A program made the translations under genes and the position numbers. The notes under the pieces are model-generated. The model did not search any database. It saw nothing but the letters and a program-made list of their open reading frames with translations, and was not told the DNA's origin. A DNA stretch of 64,000 bases from Cedecea neteri (lineage in GTDB: Bacteria; Pseudomonadota; Gammaproteobacteria; Enterobacterales; Enterobacteriaceae), in contig NZ_CP009459.1 of the NCBI RefSeq assembly GCF_000758325.1, positions 3,844,001 through 3,908,000 on the forward strand. The letters are read 5' to 3'. Below, in pieces: positions 9,278-18,462 of this stretch (the stretch's first letter is position 1; each line of letters opens with the position of its first letter).

Positions 9278-9628
9278 TTATGCCCTTTTTTTCTTAGGTG
9301 CCTCGGCAGGCGACGACACCTCACTCAATAAACGGGTAGATAACAAAATACCGGTATGAATTTGCTGTAAATCATCCACACGGGAGTCTTGTGTTAAGCG
9401 AGTAATTGCCTGACTTTCGCTAAAACGGAACTGACAAACTAATTGGTTAGTTTCTGCCAATTTCACCATTTGGGGCAACGTTAGTTCCCCTAACGTATTT
9501 GCCATATCTTCAGCGATACCTAAGCGAAACATAGCCGAAGCTTTGTCCTGACTAATAAGACGCTGTGCAAGCAATAAGTACGACAAATTGATGTCGTAAA
9601 TATGTTTTAGCAACTCGGAAGTATGCAT
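9278..9628 (-). CDS. flhD: Flagellar master regulator subunit FlhD
   Basis: Partner of FlhC; 116 residues, helical. Begins [19 protein letters not shown] and contains the conserved [19 protein letters not shown]. An in-frame ATG nine bases upstream (9637) is possible. The 9628 ATG is preferred because GGGATGG sits at ribosome-binding distance and the protein then begins exactly like E. coli FlhD. First gene of the class I operon at the top of the flagellar cascade; the long upstream region (over 900 bp to uspC) carries the control sites. Confidence 0.97.
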   Translation of the reverse strand: MHTSELLKHIYDINLSYLLLAQRLISQDKASAMFRLGIAEDMANTLGELTLPQMVKLAETNQLVCQFRFSESQAITRLTQDSRVDDLQQIHTGILLSTRLLSEVSSPAEAPKKKRA

Positions 9629-10565
9629 TTTTTCCATCCCGAATAACCAACTATTATTGTATGCGGCCCAGCCTAAATATGTCGGATGACAGTAACGTGT
9701 CAGCGCGAGTAAATTCTCCAGAAACTTACAGTTGTAAGAAGCCGAAGCGCATCTTTCGCGCCATTACTGTTTTCTGAACTATTAGGGGGTTGTTACCGCA
9801 CCCCGCGATGTCGCCGGGTTGCCCCGGTTAAATTAAAACAATCGTTACGGCCAAAATGCACGGATAAATCTTCAGCTCTGACCAAACCTCTCCGCATCCC
9901 ACGTAGAAGCCATTTCCCTGACAGAGCCCGAACGCCTGTTGTCGTTCATCATTTTATTACAAAAAACTAAGATTTTTCCTAATTCGGGCAAACTCTACTC
10001 GCAGCCCCTGGCACATACAATGCGGCCACCTGCGATTTTGGAATTTATGTGACGCAGATCACATAAATACATCATCCTTCGGAGTGAAAAGCATCAGAAT
10101 CGCTTTTCATTTGCTTACTTTTTCATCTGATTAAGAATTTTACCGAAGCCGGCAGACGAATAGTGACACGGAAAGATCACAACTCCATGAGTTGTCATTG
10201 CTTTTTATCTGATACTGGCGGCCAGGAATGCCTGAGCGATCACACTTTATGAAAACCGTTAAGAGTAATCTGCTGTTATTCATGGACTTAAGTGAAATTA
10301 TAGCGGCATTTTAACCGAGCGTTATGATTTCAAAAGCGTCAGTTACCGAAAGTTATCACTCGATCCAGGTTCTCAAATTAATCCGTTCGTCTGATGGAAA
10401 ATTTTCACATTTCGTCTACGAAACAATGTTGCAAATTCGTTTCATAAGAATAACTAAACAATTTCTATGAGTGGCTTCACATTTCGTACCGCGACACGCG
10501 TTGCGCCTGAGTCACAACTGGTGTAAGAAAATGTTAACAATTCATACTAAGTGTGGAGGGGTTAT
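9629..10565. other. flhDC / uspC divergent regulatory region
   Basis: 937 bp between flhD (minus) and uspC (plus) with no credible gene. It is AT-rich and contains one perfect CRP palindrome (10048-10063). Such long leaders are typical of flhDC, which integrates many regulators (CRP, OmpR, RcsB, CsrA and others in E. coli). No individual site other than CRP could be supported by eye. Confidence 0.75.
10048..10063. promoter_or_regulatory. CRP-binding site upstream of flhDC
   Basis: TGTGA-CGCAGA-TCACA is a perfect CRP half-site pair, extended outward by the AATTTA/TAAAT inverted repeat. The centre is about 430 bases before the flhD ATG. flhDC is a classical cAMP-CRP-activated operon in E. coli. 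The larger distance here implies a longer leader or a shifted promoter. Confidence 0.85.
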
Positions 10566-10985
10566 ATGAGCTATCGTCATGTGCTGGTTGCCGTTGCTAT
10601 CACGCCTGAAAGCCATCGTCTGGTGCAAAAGGCCGTCTCCATCGTCAAACCTGTCAACGGCAAAATTACGCTGGTTACGCTCGCGTCCGATCCCGAACTG
10701 TATAATCAGCTTGCCGCCCCAATGATGGAAAACCTCCGCGACCTGATGCTGGAAGAAACCCATCTTTTTCTCACTGAGCTGAAAGAGAAAGCGCAATATC
10801 CTATTGAAAAGGTAATTATTTCCACCGGGGAACTAAGCGAGCACATTCTGGATATCTGTGAAAAGCAGGACGTTGATTTGGTGCTTTGCGGCAATCATAA
10901 TCAGAGTTTCTTTGGCAAGGTTATGTGTTCAGCCAAGGCTGTCGTGGCGTCAAGCCAGGTTGATGTACTGCTGGTCCCACTTTAA
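10566..10985 (+). CDS. uspC: Universal stress protein C
   Basis: Small cytoplasmic UspA-superfamily protein of 139 residues (E. coli UspC 142) linked to stress tolerance and motility. It has the alpha/beta Usp fold with the N-terminal strand YRHVLVAVAITPES and the strand VDLVLCGNHNQS near residue 105. The frame extends upstream to a GTG at 10551, but the ATG at 10566 has GGAGGGG at ideal spacing. Its position next to flhDC is the same as in E. coli. The classical ATP-binding G-2X-G-9X-G(S/T) motif is not intact (here GNHNQSFFGK), as in the UspA/UspC subgroup. Confidence 0.92.
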   Translation: MSYRHVLVAVAITPESHRLVQKAVSIVKPVNGKITLVTLASDPELYNQLAAPMMENLRDLMLEETHLFLTELKEKAQYPIEKVIISTGELSEHILDICEKQDVDLVLCGNHNQSFFGKVMCSAKAVVASSQVDVLLVPL

Positions 10986-11000
10986 TCACCTTCCCGTCAG

Positions 11001-11025
11001 AAAGCGGGGCCCGCTCCGCTTTTTC
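11001..11025 (+). terminator. Terminator after uspC
   Basis: Stem GAAAGCGG / CCGCTTTTTC around a GC-rich loop, ending in five T, 20 bases after the uspC stop. Confidence 0.7.
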
Positions 11026-11798
11026 GGCCTCAACTCAGCCACTTTTTTGATTATTCCTTAGTGACTAATTACGCCAGTTTCTGAAAAAACAACTTTTTAT
11101 CCTGTTTTTTATCGACCGCTTTAATTAAGAATGAATACGTTCACGCCTGCAGCAGCATTTTCGCATTGCGCCGTGCCTGCTGCTCCGCAGTTTCTGGCTG
11201 GAGATACCTCTCCGGGGGGATGTCGGCTTCTTTTAACCGTACATTATTTCCAACAGCGCCACATTTGGCCGCGTCTGGTAAAAAATCAATTCATTAGCCG
11301 TATCAGCGGATCCTGCTACATTCCCTCCCCTGAATTTGATTGTTTTTTATGCCCAAGTGTTTTTTTGCACAACTGAGGCCTGGTTCATAGAAACCGCTCA
11401 TGCTCAGCGAGCGCAAATTTTGTTTTAAAGCCGGATAAAAAAATTCCCACCCAAGAGACAGAAAACACAAACATGACCTCGACACGGTCAAACCGACAAA
11501 ATTAAAACAAACCCAAAACTCAAAAAATGATGCACATTAAAAACAATTCACAGACTGAACAAGCCTCATTTCTGATATAAAGCAAAGCAGGGATAACCAG
11601 AAAAAGGCGATAAATATATTTTATATCAAATACAGTGAGTTACGAAAAATACAAACATGGATAACTTCATAATCTTTTTATCTTTAAAAAATCAAAAAAA
11701 ATTAAAGATAGCCTGAATCAGGACTTTTCCCGTTCGTGATAGCAGCGTATGTTTATTTCATCTCTTCATAAAAGTGCTCATGAAATAAGGATATTTAT
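11026..11798. other. Long AT-rich intergenic region before ftnB
   Basis: About 770 bp without a supported gene. Short open frames (for example near 11131-11376) lack ribosome-binding sites and recognisable features. In E. coli the otsBA and araFGH genes lie in this interval between uspC and ftnB; none is present here. The last 250 bp are very AT-rich and should hold the ftnB promoter. Confidence 0.65.
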
Positions 11799-12302
11799 AT
11801 GCCTACTGCCAGCATGATCCAGAAACTTAATGCGCAAATTAACCGTGAATTCTATGCCTCCCATCTGTGTCTGCACCTGAGCGCCTGGTGCGCCAAACAC
11901 AGCCTGACAGGGAGTGCGAATTTTTTGCGCAGTCAGGCACAAAATAACGTGACCCACATGATGCGGGTCTTCAATTTTATGAAGCAGTCCGGCGGCATGC
12001 CCAGCGTCGGCACTATGTCTCCACCTGACTGCCACTGCCTGACGCTGGAAGAACTGTTTCAACAAACGCTGGACGATTACCATCTCAGGCATAAAACGCT
12101 GATCGAGCTTAAGGAAGAAGCTAAAGCCGTCAATGCCGGTAGAGTTGTGAGTTTTTTGATGGCGCTAGGCTTAGAACAGGATCGGGAGGGAGAGCGGCTG
12201 AAAACGATTCTCGAAGAGGTGCGTGATGCCAACAAGGCAGGCCTGTGCATGAGCCAGACCGACAGACGCGTACTCAGCTTTGTCGAACGAGACTATCACT
12301 GA
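11799..12302 (+). CDS. ftnB: Ferritin-like protein FtnB
   Basis: Cytoplasmic non-haem ferritin-like protein of 167 residues, the same length as E. coli FtnB. Four-helix ferritin fold starting MPTASMIQKLNAQINREFYASHLCLHLSAWCAKHS. As in E. coli FtnB, several di-iron ligands of classical ferritins are replaced: the usual EE..H of helix B reads QAQNNVTHMM, so storage activity is probably altered. In Salmonella FtnB helps repair iron-sulfur enzymes. AAGGAT precedes the ATG. Three hairpins follow the stop. Upstream AT-rich DNA shows no clear Fur box. Confidence 0.93.
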   Translation: MPTASMIQKLNAQINREFYASHLCLHLSAWCAKHSLTGSANFLRSQAQNNVTHMMRVFNFMKQSGGMPSVGTMSPPDCHCLTLEELFQQTLDDYHLRHKTLIELKEEAKAVNAGRVVSFLMALGLEQDREGERLKTILEEVRDANKAGLCMSQTDRRVLSFVERDYH

Positions 12303-12322
12303 GAAGCATCGACTCAGATAAA

Positions 12323-12345
12323 AAGCACCGCAAATGGCGGTGCTT
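12323..12345. repeat. Hairpin repeat copy 1
   Basis: AAGCACCGC-AAATG-GCGGTGCTT inverted repeat shortly after ftnB. The identical 23 bases recur at 12475-12497. The stem can act as the ftnB terminator, although the T-run is short (CTTCAG). Confidence 0.75.
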
Positions 12346-12357
12346 CAGATTGATGAC

Positions 12358-12389
12358 AAACACCCGAAAAACGTGGTTTTCGGGTGTTT
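12358..12389. terminator. 13-bp perfect hairpin between the two repeat copies
   Basis: AAACACCCGAAAA / TTTTCGGGTGTTT stem with a 6-base loop, lying in the ftnB-yecJ convergent gap. Probably a terminator for transcripts from either side. Confidence 0.65.
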
Positions 12390-12474
12390 GGGGCAAACCA
12401 GAGAACATAATTCATTGCTTTTATTAGACCAAAGCTCAGATCTTTTAAGGTCAATGAACTTTGTCAGCAGTCTC

Positions 12475-12497
12475 AAGCACCGCAAATGGCGGTGCTT
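12475..12497. repeat. Hairpin repeat copy 2
   Basis: Exact second copy of the 23-base inverted repeat at 12323. Here it is followed by TTTTA on the plus strand and lies just before the yecJ stop. Because it is palindromic it can serve as a terminator for either strand. Confidence 0.75.
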
Positions 12498-12523
12498 TTA
12501 CTTTCTGGCAGCGGATAAAAGCT

Positions 12524-12775
12524 TCAGTGCGCTTCTTTCTGTTGCGTAAATTTTAGCTCAATCAGAGCGATGGCCTTTTGAATCGCCCGGCGCGTGACCG
12601 GGTCAACGGCCGCAGGGTGGGTAGTAAAATCGATGGTTTTCAGCTGTTCCGCCATCTTGTCGCGGACTTCAACGGGCGCAATCACATCAATCACGTCGAG
12701 AATTTGTTTAATCACTAGCTGGCACGCCACGACATCGGAAACCAGTTCCTGATCGGCAGAGAGTTGTTCGGCCAT
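12524..12775 (-). CDS. yecJ: YecJ family protein (DUF2766)
   Basis: Small cytoplasmic protein of 83 residues, unknown function. The sequence ([20 protein letters not shown] near the start, [12 protein letters not shown] near the end) is recognisably E. coli YecJ. AGGAGA precedes the ATG. It sits downstream of the peptide ABC operon on the same strand, after a weak hairpin, but has its own ribosome-binding site and about 110 bp of upstream DNA. Confidence 0.88.
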   Translation of the reverse strand: MAEQLSADQELVSDVVACQLVIKQILDVIDVIAPVEVRDKMAEQLKTIDFTTHPAAVDPVTRRAIQKAIALIELKFTQQKEAH

Positions 12776-12858
12776 TTTAATCTCCTGTTTTATTTGCGCG
12801 ACAGTCTACCTGCGCGCCTCCGTACGAGGCAACAGCCCATTCGCTGGTAGAGAGAAGA

Positions 12859-12882
12859 AGCGGGAGCAAAATGCCCCCACCG
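12859..12882 (-). terminator. Probable terminator of the peptide ABC operon
   Basis: On the minus strand GGGGGCA-TTT-TGCTCCC is followed by a pyrimidine-rich GCTTCTTCTC. It sits just after the last ATPase gene. The T-tract is imperfect, so the call is tentative. Confidence 0.5.
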
Positions 12883-12884
12883 AC

Positions 12885-13859
12885 TCATTTTTCAAACTGC
12901 CAGCAGGCCACCCGGTGCCCCGGTGAGATCTCCTGCATTCGGGGAGATTGCTGGTGACACTGGCCCATTGCTCGCGGGCAGCGGCTGGCAAACTTACAGC
13001 CAACGCTTTCCCCCGTATCACCGGTGATTTCGCCTTTTAATCCACCCTGTTCCAGCATCTGAACATGCGGGTCGGCAATGGGAATAGACGCAAGCAGCGC
13101 GCGAGTGTAAGGATGAGCGGGCTGGTCATACAGCGTTTCCGCAGGCGCCTCCTCCACCAGCGATCCAAGATACATCACTCCTATGCGGTCAGAAATGTGG
13201 CGAACCATCGATAGATCGTGGGCGATAAACAAATACGTCAGCCCCAATGTCTGCTGCAAATCCTGCAGGATATTCACCACCTGCGCCTGCACAGAGACAT
13301 CGAGAGCCGAGAGCGGCTCATCGCAAAGAATAAATTCAGGATTCACCGCCAGCGCCCGGGCAATGCTGATGCGCTGCCGCTGGCCGCCGCTGAACTCATG
13401 GGGAAAGCGGTCCAGATGCTCCTGATTTAATCCCACCTGCCCGAGCAGCTCCAGAGTGCGGGCTCTGCGCCGTGCCGCATCATAACCGTGAATACGCATT
13501 GGCTCAGCGATCAGCTGTGCCACCGTCATGCCGGGATTTAACGACGAATAGGGATCCTGGAAAACGGCCTGCATCCGGCGGCGGATGGGTTTTAGCTGAC
13601 GCTCGTTGAGCGCCGCAATATTTTGCCCGTCGAACTCGATTGCACCGTCGGTCACCTCAAACAGCCGCAATAGGCTTCGCCCGAGCGTCGACTTTCCGCA
13701 GCCGGACTCCCCCACCAGGCCGTAAGTTTCCCCCGGAAAAATATCGAAGCTTACGCCATCCACGGCTTTTACCGTGGTCCCGGGCCCGAACCAGCCCCGA
13801 TTGGCGGTGAAATGTTTGTGCAGATTACGCACGCGAATCAAAGGAGTAATGTCAGGCAT
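12885..13859 (-). CDS. Peptide/nickel ABC transporter ATPase (DppF/OppF-like)
   Basis: Cytoplasmic ATPase of 324 residues, second nucleotide-binding subunit of the five-gene importer. Walker A GESGCGKS, signature FSGGQRQR, Walker [13 protein letters not shown] and the C-terminal oligopeptide-transporter extension with clustered cysteines ([14 protein letters not shown]), which in DppD/F and OppD/F proteins binds an Fe-S cluster. Start is the ATG at 13859, overlapping the upstream ATPase stop by 8 bases; the frame is open further upstream, but that sequence belongs to the preceding gene. Last gene of the operon. Substrate specificity lies in the binding protein, so Dpp, Opp, App or Gsi naming is not justified. 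Confidence 0.92.
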   Translation of the reverse strand: MPDITPLIRVRNLHKHFTANRGWFGPGTTVKAVDGVSFDIFPGETYGLVGESGCGKSTLGRSLLRLFEVTDGAIEFDGQNIAALNERQLKPIRRRMQAVFQDPYSSLNPGMTVAQLIAEPMRIHGYDAARRRARTLELLGQVGLNQEHLDRFPHEFSGGQRQRISIARALAVNPEFILCDEPLSALDVSVQAQVVNILQDLQQTLGLTYLFIAHDLSMVRHISDRIGVMYLGSLVEEAPAETLYDQPAHPYTRALLASIPIADPHVQMLEQGGLKGEITGDTGESVGCKFASRCPRAMGQCHQQSPRMQEISPGHRVACWQFEK

Positions 13860-14829
13860 GAGCGGCCTCTTTGTCCCACAGCCAGCAGTTGACTTCATGC
13901 CCGTCGGCGAGCGTGTGTTTGGGTGCCGCCGTGTTGCAAATGGCCATGCGCTGCGGACAACGTGCGGCGAAAGGACAGCCGGGCGGCGGATTGAGCAGAC
14001 CCGGCGGGCTGCCGTCAATCGGCGACAAGCGCGTTGCGCTGCCGTCAGGCCGAGGCAGCGAAGCCAGCAAACCACGCGTGTAGGGATGAGCTGGCCGATA
14101 AAAAATCGCCTCAACGCTGCCCTGCTCCATCACCAGCCCACCGTACATCACCACCACCCGGGAACAGACTTGTGCCACCACGCCCAGGTCGTGAGTGATC
14201 AGTAATATGGCGGTGTCCGTCTGCTGTTGCAGGTGTATCAGCAGGCGCAGAATTTGCGCCTGAATCGTCACGTCCAGCGCGGTCGTCGGCTCGTCGGCAA
14301 TCAGCAAGGACGGATGACACGACAGCGCGATGGCGATCATCACCCGCTGGCGCATCCCGCCGCTAAACTCGTGTGGATACTGGTAATAGCGTTTCTCCGG
14401 CTGGCTGATACCCACCTGCCCGAGCATCGCTATGGCCTTCTCTTTCGCCAATTTTTTGCTCAGGCTCTGGTGGCGAATAAGGATCTCGCTCATTTGCCGC
14501 CCGATGGTCAGCACCGGGTTTAACGCCGTCATCGGGTCCTGGAAAATCATCGCAATTTCGCTGCCGCGGAGGTGGCGCATTTGTTCAGCCGTTTTACGCG
14601 CCAGGTCTTCTCCCTGAAAACGAATATGACCGCCCACAACCTTGCCGTGACTGCCCAGCAAATTGATTACCGATTTACAGGTGACGCTTTTACCGCAGCC
14701 CGATTCACCCACAATGCCCACGACCTCCCCCCGCTGCACGCTGAAGGTGACGCCGCGCACCGCCTGAACTTCACCCTCGCGGGTAAAGAAAGAAGTTTTC
14801 AGGTTTTCGATTTCCAGCAAATTACGCAT
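13852..14829 (-). CDS. Peptide/nickel ABC transporter ATPase (DppD/OppD-like)
   Basis: First nucleotide-binding subunit of the importer, 325 residues. Walker [10 protein letters not shown]-loop MIFQDPMTALNP, signature FSGGMRQR, Walker B LLIADEPTTALD and the cysteine-containing C-terminal extension (CPFAARCPQRMAIC). The chosen ATG (14829) begins MRNLLEIENLKTSFF and overlaps the permease stop by 8 bases. Functions as a heterodimer with the next gene product on the inner face of the membrane. Confidence 0.92.
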   Translation of the reverse strand: MRNLLEIENLKTSFFTREGEVQAVRGVTFSVQRGEVVGIVGESGCGKSVTCKSVINLLGSHGKVVGGHIRFQGEDLARKTAEQMRHLRGSEIAMIFQDPMTALNPVLTIGRQMSEILIRHQSLSKKLAKEKAIAMLGQVGISQPEKRYYQYPHEFSGGMRQRVMIAIALSCHPSLLIADEPTTALDVTIQAQILRLLIHLQQQTDTAILLITHDLGVVAQVCSRVVVMYGGLVMEQGSVEAIFYRPAHPYTRGLLASLPRPDGSATRLSPIDGSPPGLLNPPPGCPFAARCPQRMAICNTAAPKHTLADGHEVNCWLWDKEAAHA

Positions 14830-15667
14830 CGCGATTTGCCCCCGGCTCGAAAGCGGTACGGAACACATCGCCGAGCACGTTAAAGCTCAGCACCGTCAAC
14901 AGGATCAGCACACCGGGGAACATGGCAAGCCAGGAGGCTTCTCCGATGTAGGACTGAGCGTTATTCAGCATGCTGCCCCAGGAGGCATCCGGCTGCTGCA
15001 CGCCGAGACCAAGAAAGCTCAATGTAGACTCCATTAAAATCGCCGAGGCGATATTCAAAGTGGCCGCCACAATAATCGTCGGCAAAATATTCGGGATGAT
15101 GTGCCGGGCGATAATCCTCAGCGGATGCTCCCCCGAAGCCCGGGCATAAATCACGTATTCCCGCTCTTTCAGCGTCAACGTTTCTGCCCGCACCAGCCGC
15201 GACATATTCATCCAGGTCAGCGCGCTGATAATCAAAATGATGTTAGCGATGCCGGGCTTCAGATAAGCATTGAGCACCAGCAGCAGGAAAAACGCCGGGA
15301 TCGCCATCAAAATGTCCACCAGCCTCATCAGCAGGTTATCTATTTTGCCGCCAAAGTAGCCGCTGACGGTGCCCACCAGCGTGCCAATCAGCGTGGAAAA
15401 CAGCATGGCTAAAAACCCTACCATCAGGGAAATTTGTCCGCCGTAAAGCGCGCGGGTGAAGTAGTCCCGGCCATATTCATCCGTGCCAAACCAGTGGCTT
15501 GCATCCGGCGGCAGCATTCTTCCCTGAAGCGACATCTGATTGGGATCCCACGGACTTAAAAAGGACGATAATGAGGCCAGCGCAAAAATCACCAGTACCG
15601 TCAGAGAAAGCTGCGCGGGGCGGCTGTGTTTCAGGCCTTGTTTAACCTGATTCCATCTTCTGCTCAT
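14822..15667 (-). CDS. Peptide ABC transporter permease (DppC/OppC-like)
   Basis: Inner-membrane permease subunit of 281 residues. One N-terminal TM helix (about 20-40), then the DppC/OppC N-terminal signature HWFGTDEYGRDYFTRALYGG, then five further TM helices. The ATPase-contact EAA-type loop is around ARASGEHPLRIIARHIIPN. It starts 2 bases after the upstream permease stop and overlaps the next ATPase gene. Confidence 0.93.
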   Translation of the reverse strand: MSRRWNQVKQGLKHSRPAQLSLTVLVIFALASLSSFLSPWDPNQMSLQGRMLPPDASHWFGTDEYGRDYFTRALYGGQISLMVGFLAMLFSTLIGTLVGTVSGYFGGKIDNLLMRLVDILMAIPAFFLLLVLNAYLKPGIANIILIISALTWMNMSRLVRAETLTLKEREYVIYARASGEHPLRIIARHIIPNILPTIIVAATLNIASAILMESTLSFLGLGVQQPDASWGSMLNNAQSYIGEASWLAMFPGVLILLTVLSFNVLGDVFRTAFEPGANRDA

Positions 15668-15669
15668 GG

Positions 15670-16623
15670 TTACCTCAGCGCCTTAATACGCGGGTCCGCC
15701 ACGCGATACAGAAGATCGGCCAGCAGATTCCCCACAATCAGCATCAACGCTGAGAGCAGAATAATGGCCATGATCAGTGGATAGTCGAGGGAGGTAATGG
15801 CCTGGATCCCAAGCAGCCCCATCCCCGGCCAGGAAAAGACGCTTTCCGTCACGTAGGCGCCCACCACCAGCTCGCCAAAAGAGAGGCCAAACAGCGTGAT
15901 CACCGGCAGCAGTACGTTCTTCAACACATGGCGGAACAGAATAGTGCGGCGGGTTGCCCCGTAGGCCAGTTGGGTTTGTACATAGTCGGCGGACAGCTGG
16001 CTAATGGTGTTCGACCGAATGTAGCGCACGTAGCTGGAGAGATTGTAAAACGTCAACGCGATGCAGGGCAGAATGCCGTGACGGATCACATCGAGCCAGG
16101 AGTCCTCCACGCCGATGGTTCGCATCCCCATGCTCGGCAGCCAGTTCAGCTGCACCGAGAACACGGTAATCAACAGGATGCCAAACCAGAAGATCGGCAC
16201 CGAAATCCCGACGTAAGCGAACAGGTTCAGAACATGGTCGAGCCAGCGGTGTTTGAATGCCCCCGCCAGCAACCCCAGCGGGATCGCCAGCAGAATAGCT
16301 AACAACAAGGACGCGCCCATCAGGCCAAGCGTGGCCGGGATACGCTCGCCGATCATCGTCAGCACCGGGCGGTGGTAAATCAGGGAGTAGCCGAGGTCGC
16401 CCTGCAGCAGATTTTTCAGCCACAGTAGGTACTGCACCGGCAGCGGTTTATCCAGCCCCATGCTCTGGCGGATGCGCTCGATATCCTCCGGGCTCATCCG
16501 CGGGGTGATATACGCCTGCACAGGATCGCCGGGGGCCAGCTTTACCAGTAAAAAAGAGACCAGCGAGATAAACAGCAGCATCGGGAGCAGCTGCAGTAAG
16601 CGCCGGAAAAGAAGGTTATTCAT
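15670..16623 (-). CDS. Peptide ABC transporter permease (DppB/OppB-like)
   Basis: Inner-membrane permease of 317 residues: N-terminal helix LLQLLPMLLFISLVSFLLVK, the family stretch LAPGDPVQAY, and six predicted helices with the EAA-type loop near YVQTQLAYGATRRTILFRHVLKN. The ATG at 16623 (MNNLLFRR) follows GAAGGCG at good spacing; an in-frame start ten codons earlier has no ribosome-binding site. It is separated from the binding protein gene by 58 bp holding a 12-bp GC hairpin. Confidence 0.93.
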   Translation of the reverse strand: MNNLLFRRLLQLLPMLLFISLVSFLLVKLAPGDPVQAYITPRMSPEDIERIRQSMGLDKPLPVQYLLWLKNLLQGDLGYSLIYHRPVLTMIGERIPATLGLMGASLLLAILLAIPLGLLAGAFKHRWLDHVLNLFAYVGISVPIFWFGILLITVFSVQLNWLPSMGMRTIGVEDSWLDVIRHGILPCIALTFYNLSSYVRYIRSNTISQLSADYVQTQLAYGATRRTILFRHVLKNVLLPVITLFGLSFGELVVGAYVTESVFSWPGMGLLGIQAITSLDYPLIMAIILLSALMLIVGNLLADLLYRVADPRIKALR

Positions 16624-16634
16624 ATTTTCGCCTT

Positions 16635-16670
16635 CCTCCGCCCGGCTGCACAAAACGGGCCGGGCGGAGG
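16635..16670 (-). terminator. Strong hairpin between binding protein and permease genes
   Basis: CCTCCGCCCGGC / GCCGGGCGGAGG 12-bp stem with a 12-base loop, and no T-run on either strand. Intercistronic stems of this kind after binding-protein genes often stabilise the upstream mRNA, giving excess binding protein over permease. That role is inference. Confidence 0.6.
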
Positions 16671-16681
16671 GTCACTCATTG

Positions 16682-18271
16682 TTATTGTTGATAAATCTTC
16701 GACAGATCCTGGAACATATACACAGGCTTAGGCTCGGCTTCTTTTGTGCCGCCAAAACGCTTGTCCACCGCCACAACCGCGTTGGTGTAGGCAATCGGGT
16801 ACCAGGCCATATCGCTGGCGACGGTTTGCTGGATCTGCTTGTAGATAGCCGCGCGTTTCGCCGCATCCGTTTCCGTTGCGCCCTGTTCCCACAGCGCATC
16901 AAACGCCGGGTTTTTATAGTGCGCGTAGTTATAGGCTTCGTTGCTCATATACAGCGACTTATAGCCGTCCGGCTCAGAGCCCATAATGTAACCACCCAGG
17001 CTTAGCTCATAGGCCGTGTTTTTCATGTCCTGGCTGCGCTGAGACATCGCGTTCGCATCCAGAGGCAGCAGTTCAACGTTGATGCTTATCGCCTTCAGCT
17101 GCTGCTGAATGTAGAGCCCCATGCTTTCCTGGGTTTTATTGCTGTTGATGTAAGCCAGGCGCAGCTTCAGGCCCTCCGGCTGCCCGGACGCTTTAAACAA
17201 TGCTTTGGCTTTTTCGGGATCGAACTTGTACGGTTCCACATCGCTGGTCTGGTAGAGGGTATCCGGGGTCAGAATAGATGCCGCAGGTTTGGCGTAATCG
17301 AGAGAGGTGAACGCCGTTTGCACAAGGTCATCTTTATTCAGCGCGTAGGCGATAGCCTGGCGCAGATCTTTGCTCTTCATGCTGTCGACGTTCTGGTTGA
17401 ACGTCATGTAGGCCAGGCGGCCTTCCGGGTAAATAACAAAATCAAACTTGCCGGTGGCTTTCAGGCGCGAAACATCCTGCGGATCGACCATCTTAAGATT
17501 GATTTCGCCGTTCTGCAGCGCGAGGTTAGCCGAGTTGGCGTCCTTCGCGAAGCGGTAGGTGACCGAGTCGAGTTTCGGTTTGCCGTTCCAGTAATCATCA
17601 AACCGCGTCAGGGCGTAATACTGGCCTGCCCGATACTCTTTAAACTTGAACGGGCCGGAGCCGACGGGCGCATCGTTGCGGGTGCTTTTTTCCAGATCGC
17701 CCGCTTCGCTGCCGAAAATATGCTGTGGGATAGGGAAGATTTGCACCAGCGTACCGGCAAAGGCAGCGCTGACCTGCGGCAGCGTAAATTTCACCGTCAG
17801 CGGATCTACTTTGCTCACGCTCAGGGGCTTGTTGCCATAAACAAACATGCTGCGGAAGAAGCTGTGCTGCTTTTCATCCAGCAGTTTATTAAAGGTGAAC
17901 ACCACGTCATCGGCGGTAATTGGCTGCCCATCCTGCCATTTCAGGCCGGGCTTGAGTTTCAGCGTCCAGGTGAGGTTATCGGCTGACGGCGTCAGGCTTT
18001 CCGCCAGGCCCCATTCGATCTTGTCGCCGTTGTAGCTGTACAGCGGCGAGTAAAGCGCCTGCATGATGGTTAACGTAGTCCGATCGCTGGCGTACAGCGG
18101 GTTCATGGCCAGCGGATCGCCGGAGGTGATGCCAATTATCAGGCTGCCGCCCTGCTGCGCTTCTTTTGCCGGGGCGGGTGCCGCCGCGGTCTCTTTTTTA
18201 GCGTCATCACAGCCGCTTAAGGCCAGGGCCAGCGCGGCGACCAGCGCCGACAATACCAGAGGTTTACGCAT
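16682..18271 (-). CDS. Peptide ABC transporter substrate-binding lipoprotein (SBP_bac_5)
   Basis: Family 5 extracellular solute-binding protein of 529 residues (DppA/OppA/NikA superfamily). It is a lipoprotein: signal MRKPLVLSALVAALALALSGC with modified Cys21, then an Ala/Pro/Lys-rich linker. Typical motifs are LAESLTPSADNLTWTLKLKP with GLKWQDGQPITADDVVFTFN (about residues 88-130) and LRQAIAYALNKDDLV. First gene of the importer operon. Most enteric DppA/OppA proteins are soluble, so the lipid anchor is a small distinguishing feature. The substrate may be peptides, nickel chelates or other amphipathic solutes; none can be chosen from sequence. It lies next to a chemoreceptor gene. Confidence 0.9.
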   Translation of the reverse strand: MRKPLVLSALVAALALALSGCDDAKKETAAAPAPAKEAQQGGSLIIGITSGDPLAMNPLYASDRTTLTIMQALYSPLYSYNGDKIEWGLAESLTPSADNLTWTLKLKPGLKWQDGQPITADDVVFTFNKLLDEKQHSFFRSMFVYGNKPLSVSKVDPLTVKFTLPQVSAAFAGTLVQIFPIPQHIFGSEAGDLEKSTRNDAPVGSGPFKFKEYRAGQYYALTRFDDYWNGKPKLDSVTYRFAKDANSANLALQNGEINLKMVDPQDVSRLKATGKFDFVIYPEGRLAYMTFNQNVDSMKSKDLRQAIAYALNKDDLVQTAFTSLDYAKPAASILTPDTLYQTSDVEPYKFDPEKAKALFKASGQPEGLKLRLAYINSNKTQESMGLYIQQQLKAISINVELLPLDANAMSQRSQDMKNTAYELSLGGYIMGSEPDGYKSLYMSNEAYNYAHYKNPAFDALWEQGATETDAAKRAAIYKQIQQTVASDMAWYPIAYTNAVVAVDKRFGGTKEAEPKPVYMFQDLSKIYQQ

Positions 18272-18462
18272 TGCTTCAGAAACTCCTTACTCAATAAGAG
18301 CCCGCATAGTGCGACACTCGCGATCGCTTGTAAATGTGCCTAAAAAGCATAAGCTTAGCCGATTTTTAACTATCCGCATGGAGCCTGACGCCAATGCCTG
18401 CGGGGAATATTATTAAACCAAGCTGCGTCACAAATTTTTGTTTCCGCGCCTGTTTAAGACGT

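Noticed and set aside
11131-11376. 81-residue open frame in the uspC-ftnB gap
   Set aside because: No ribosome-binding site, no hydrophobic or domain pattern and no coding bias; treated as intergenic.
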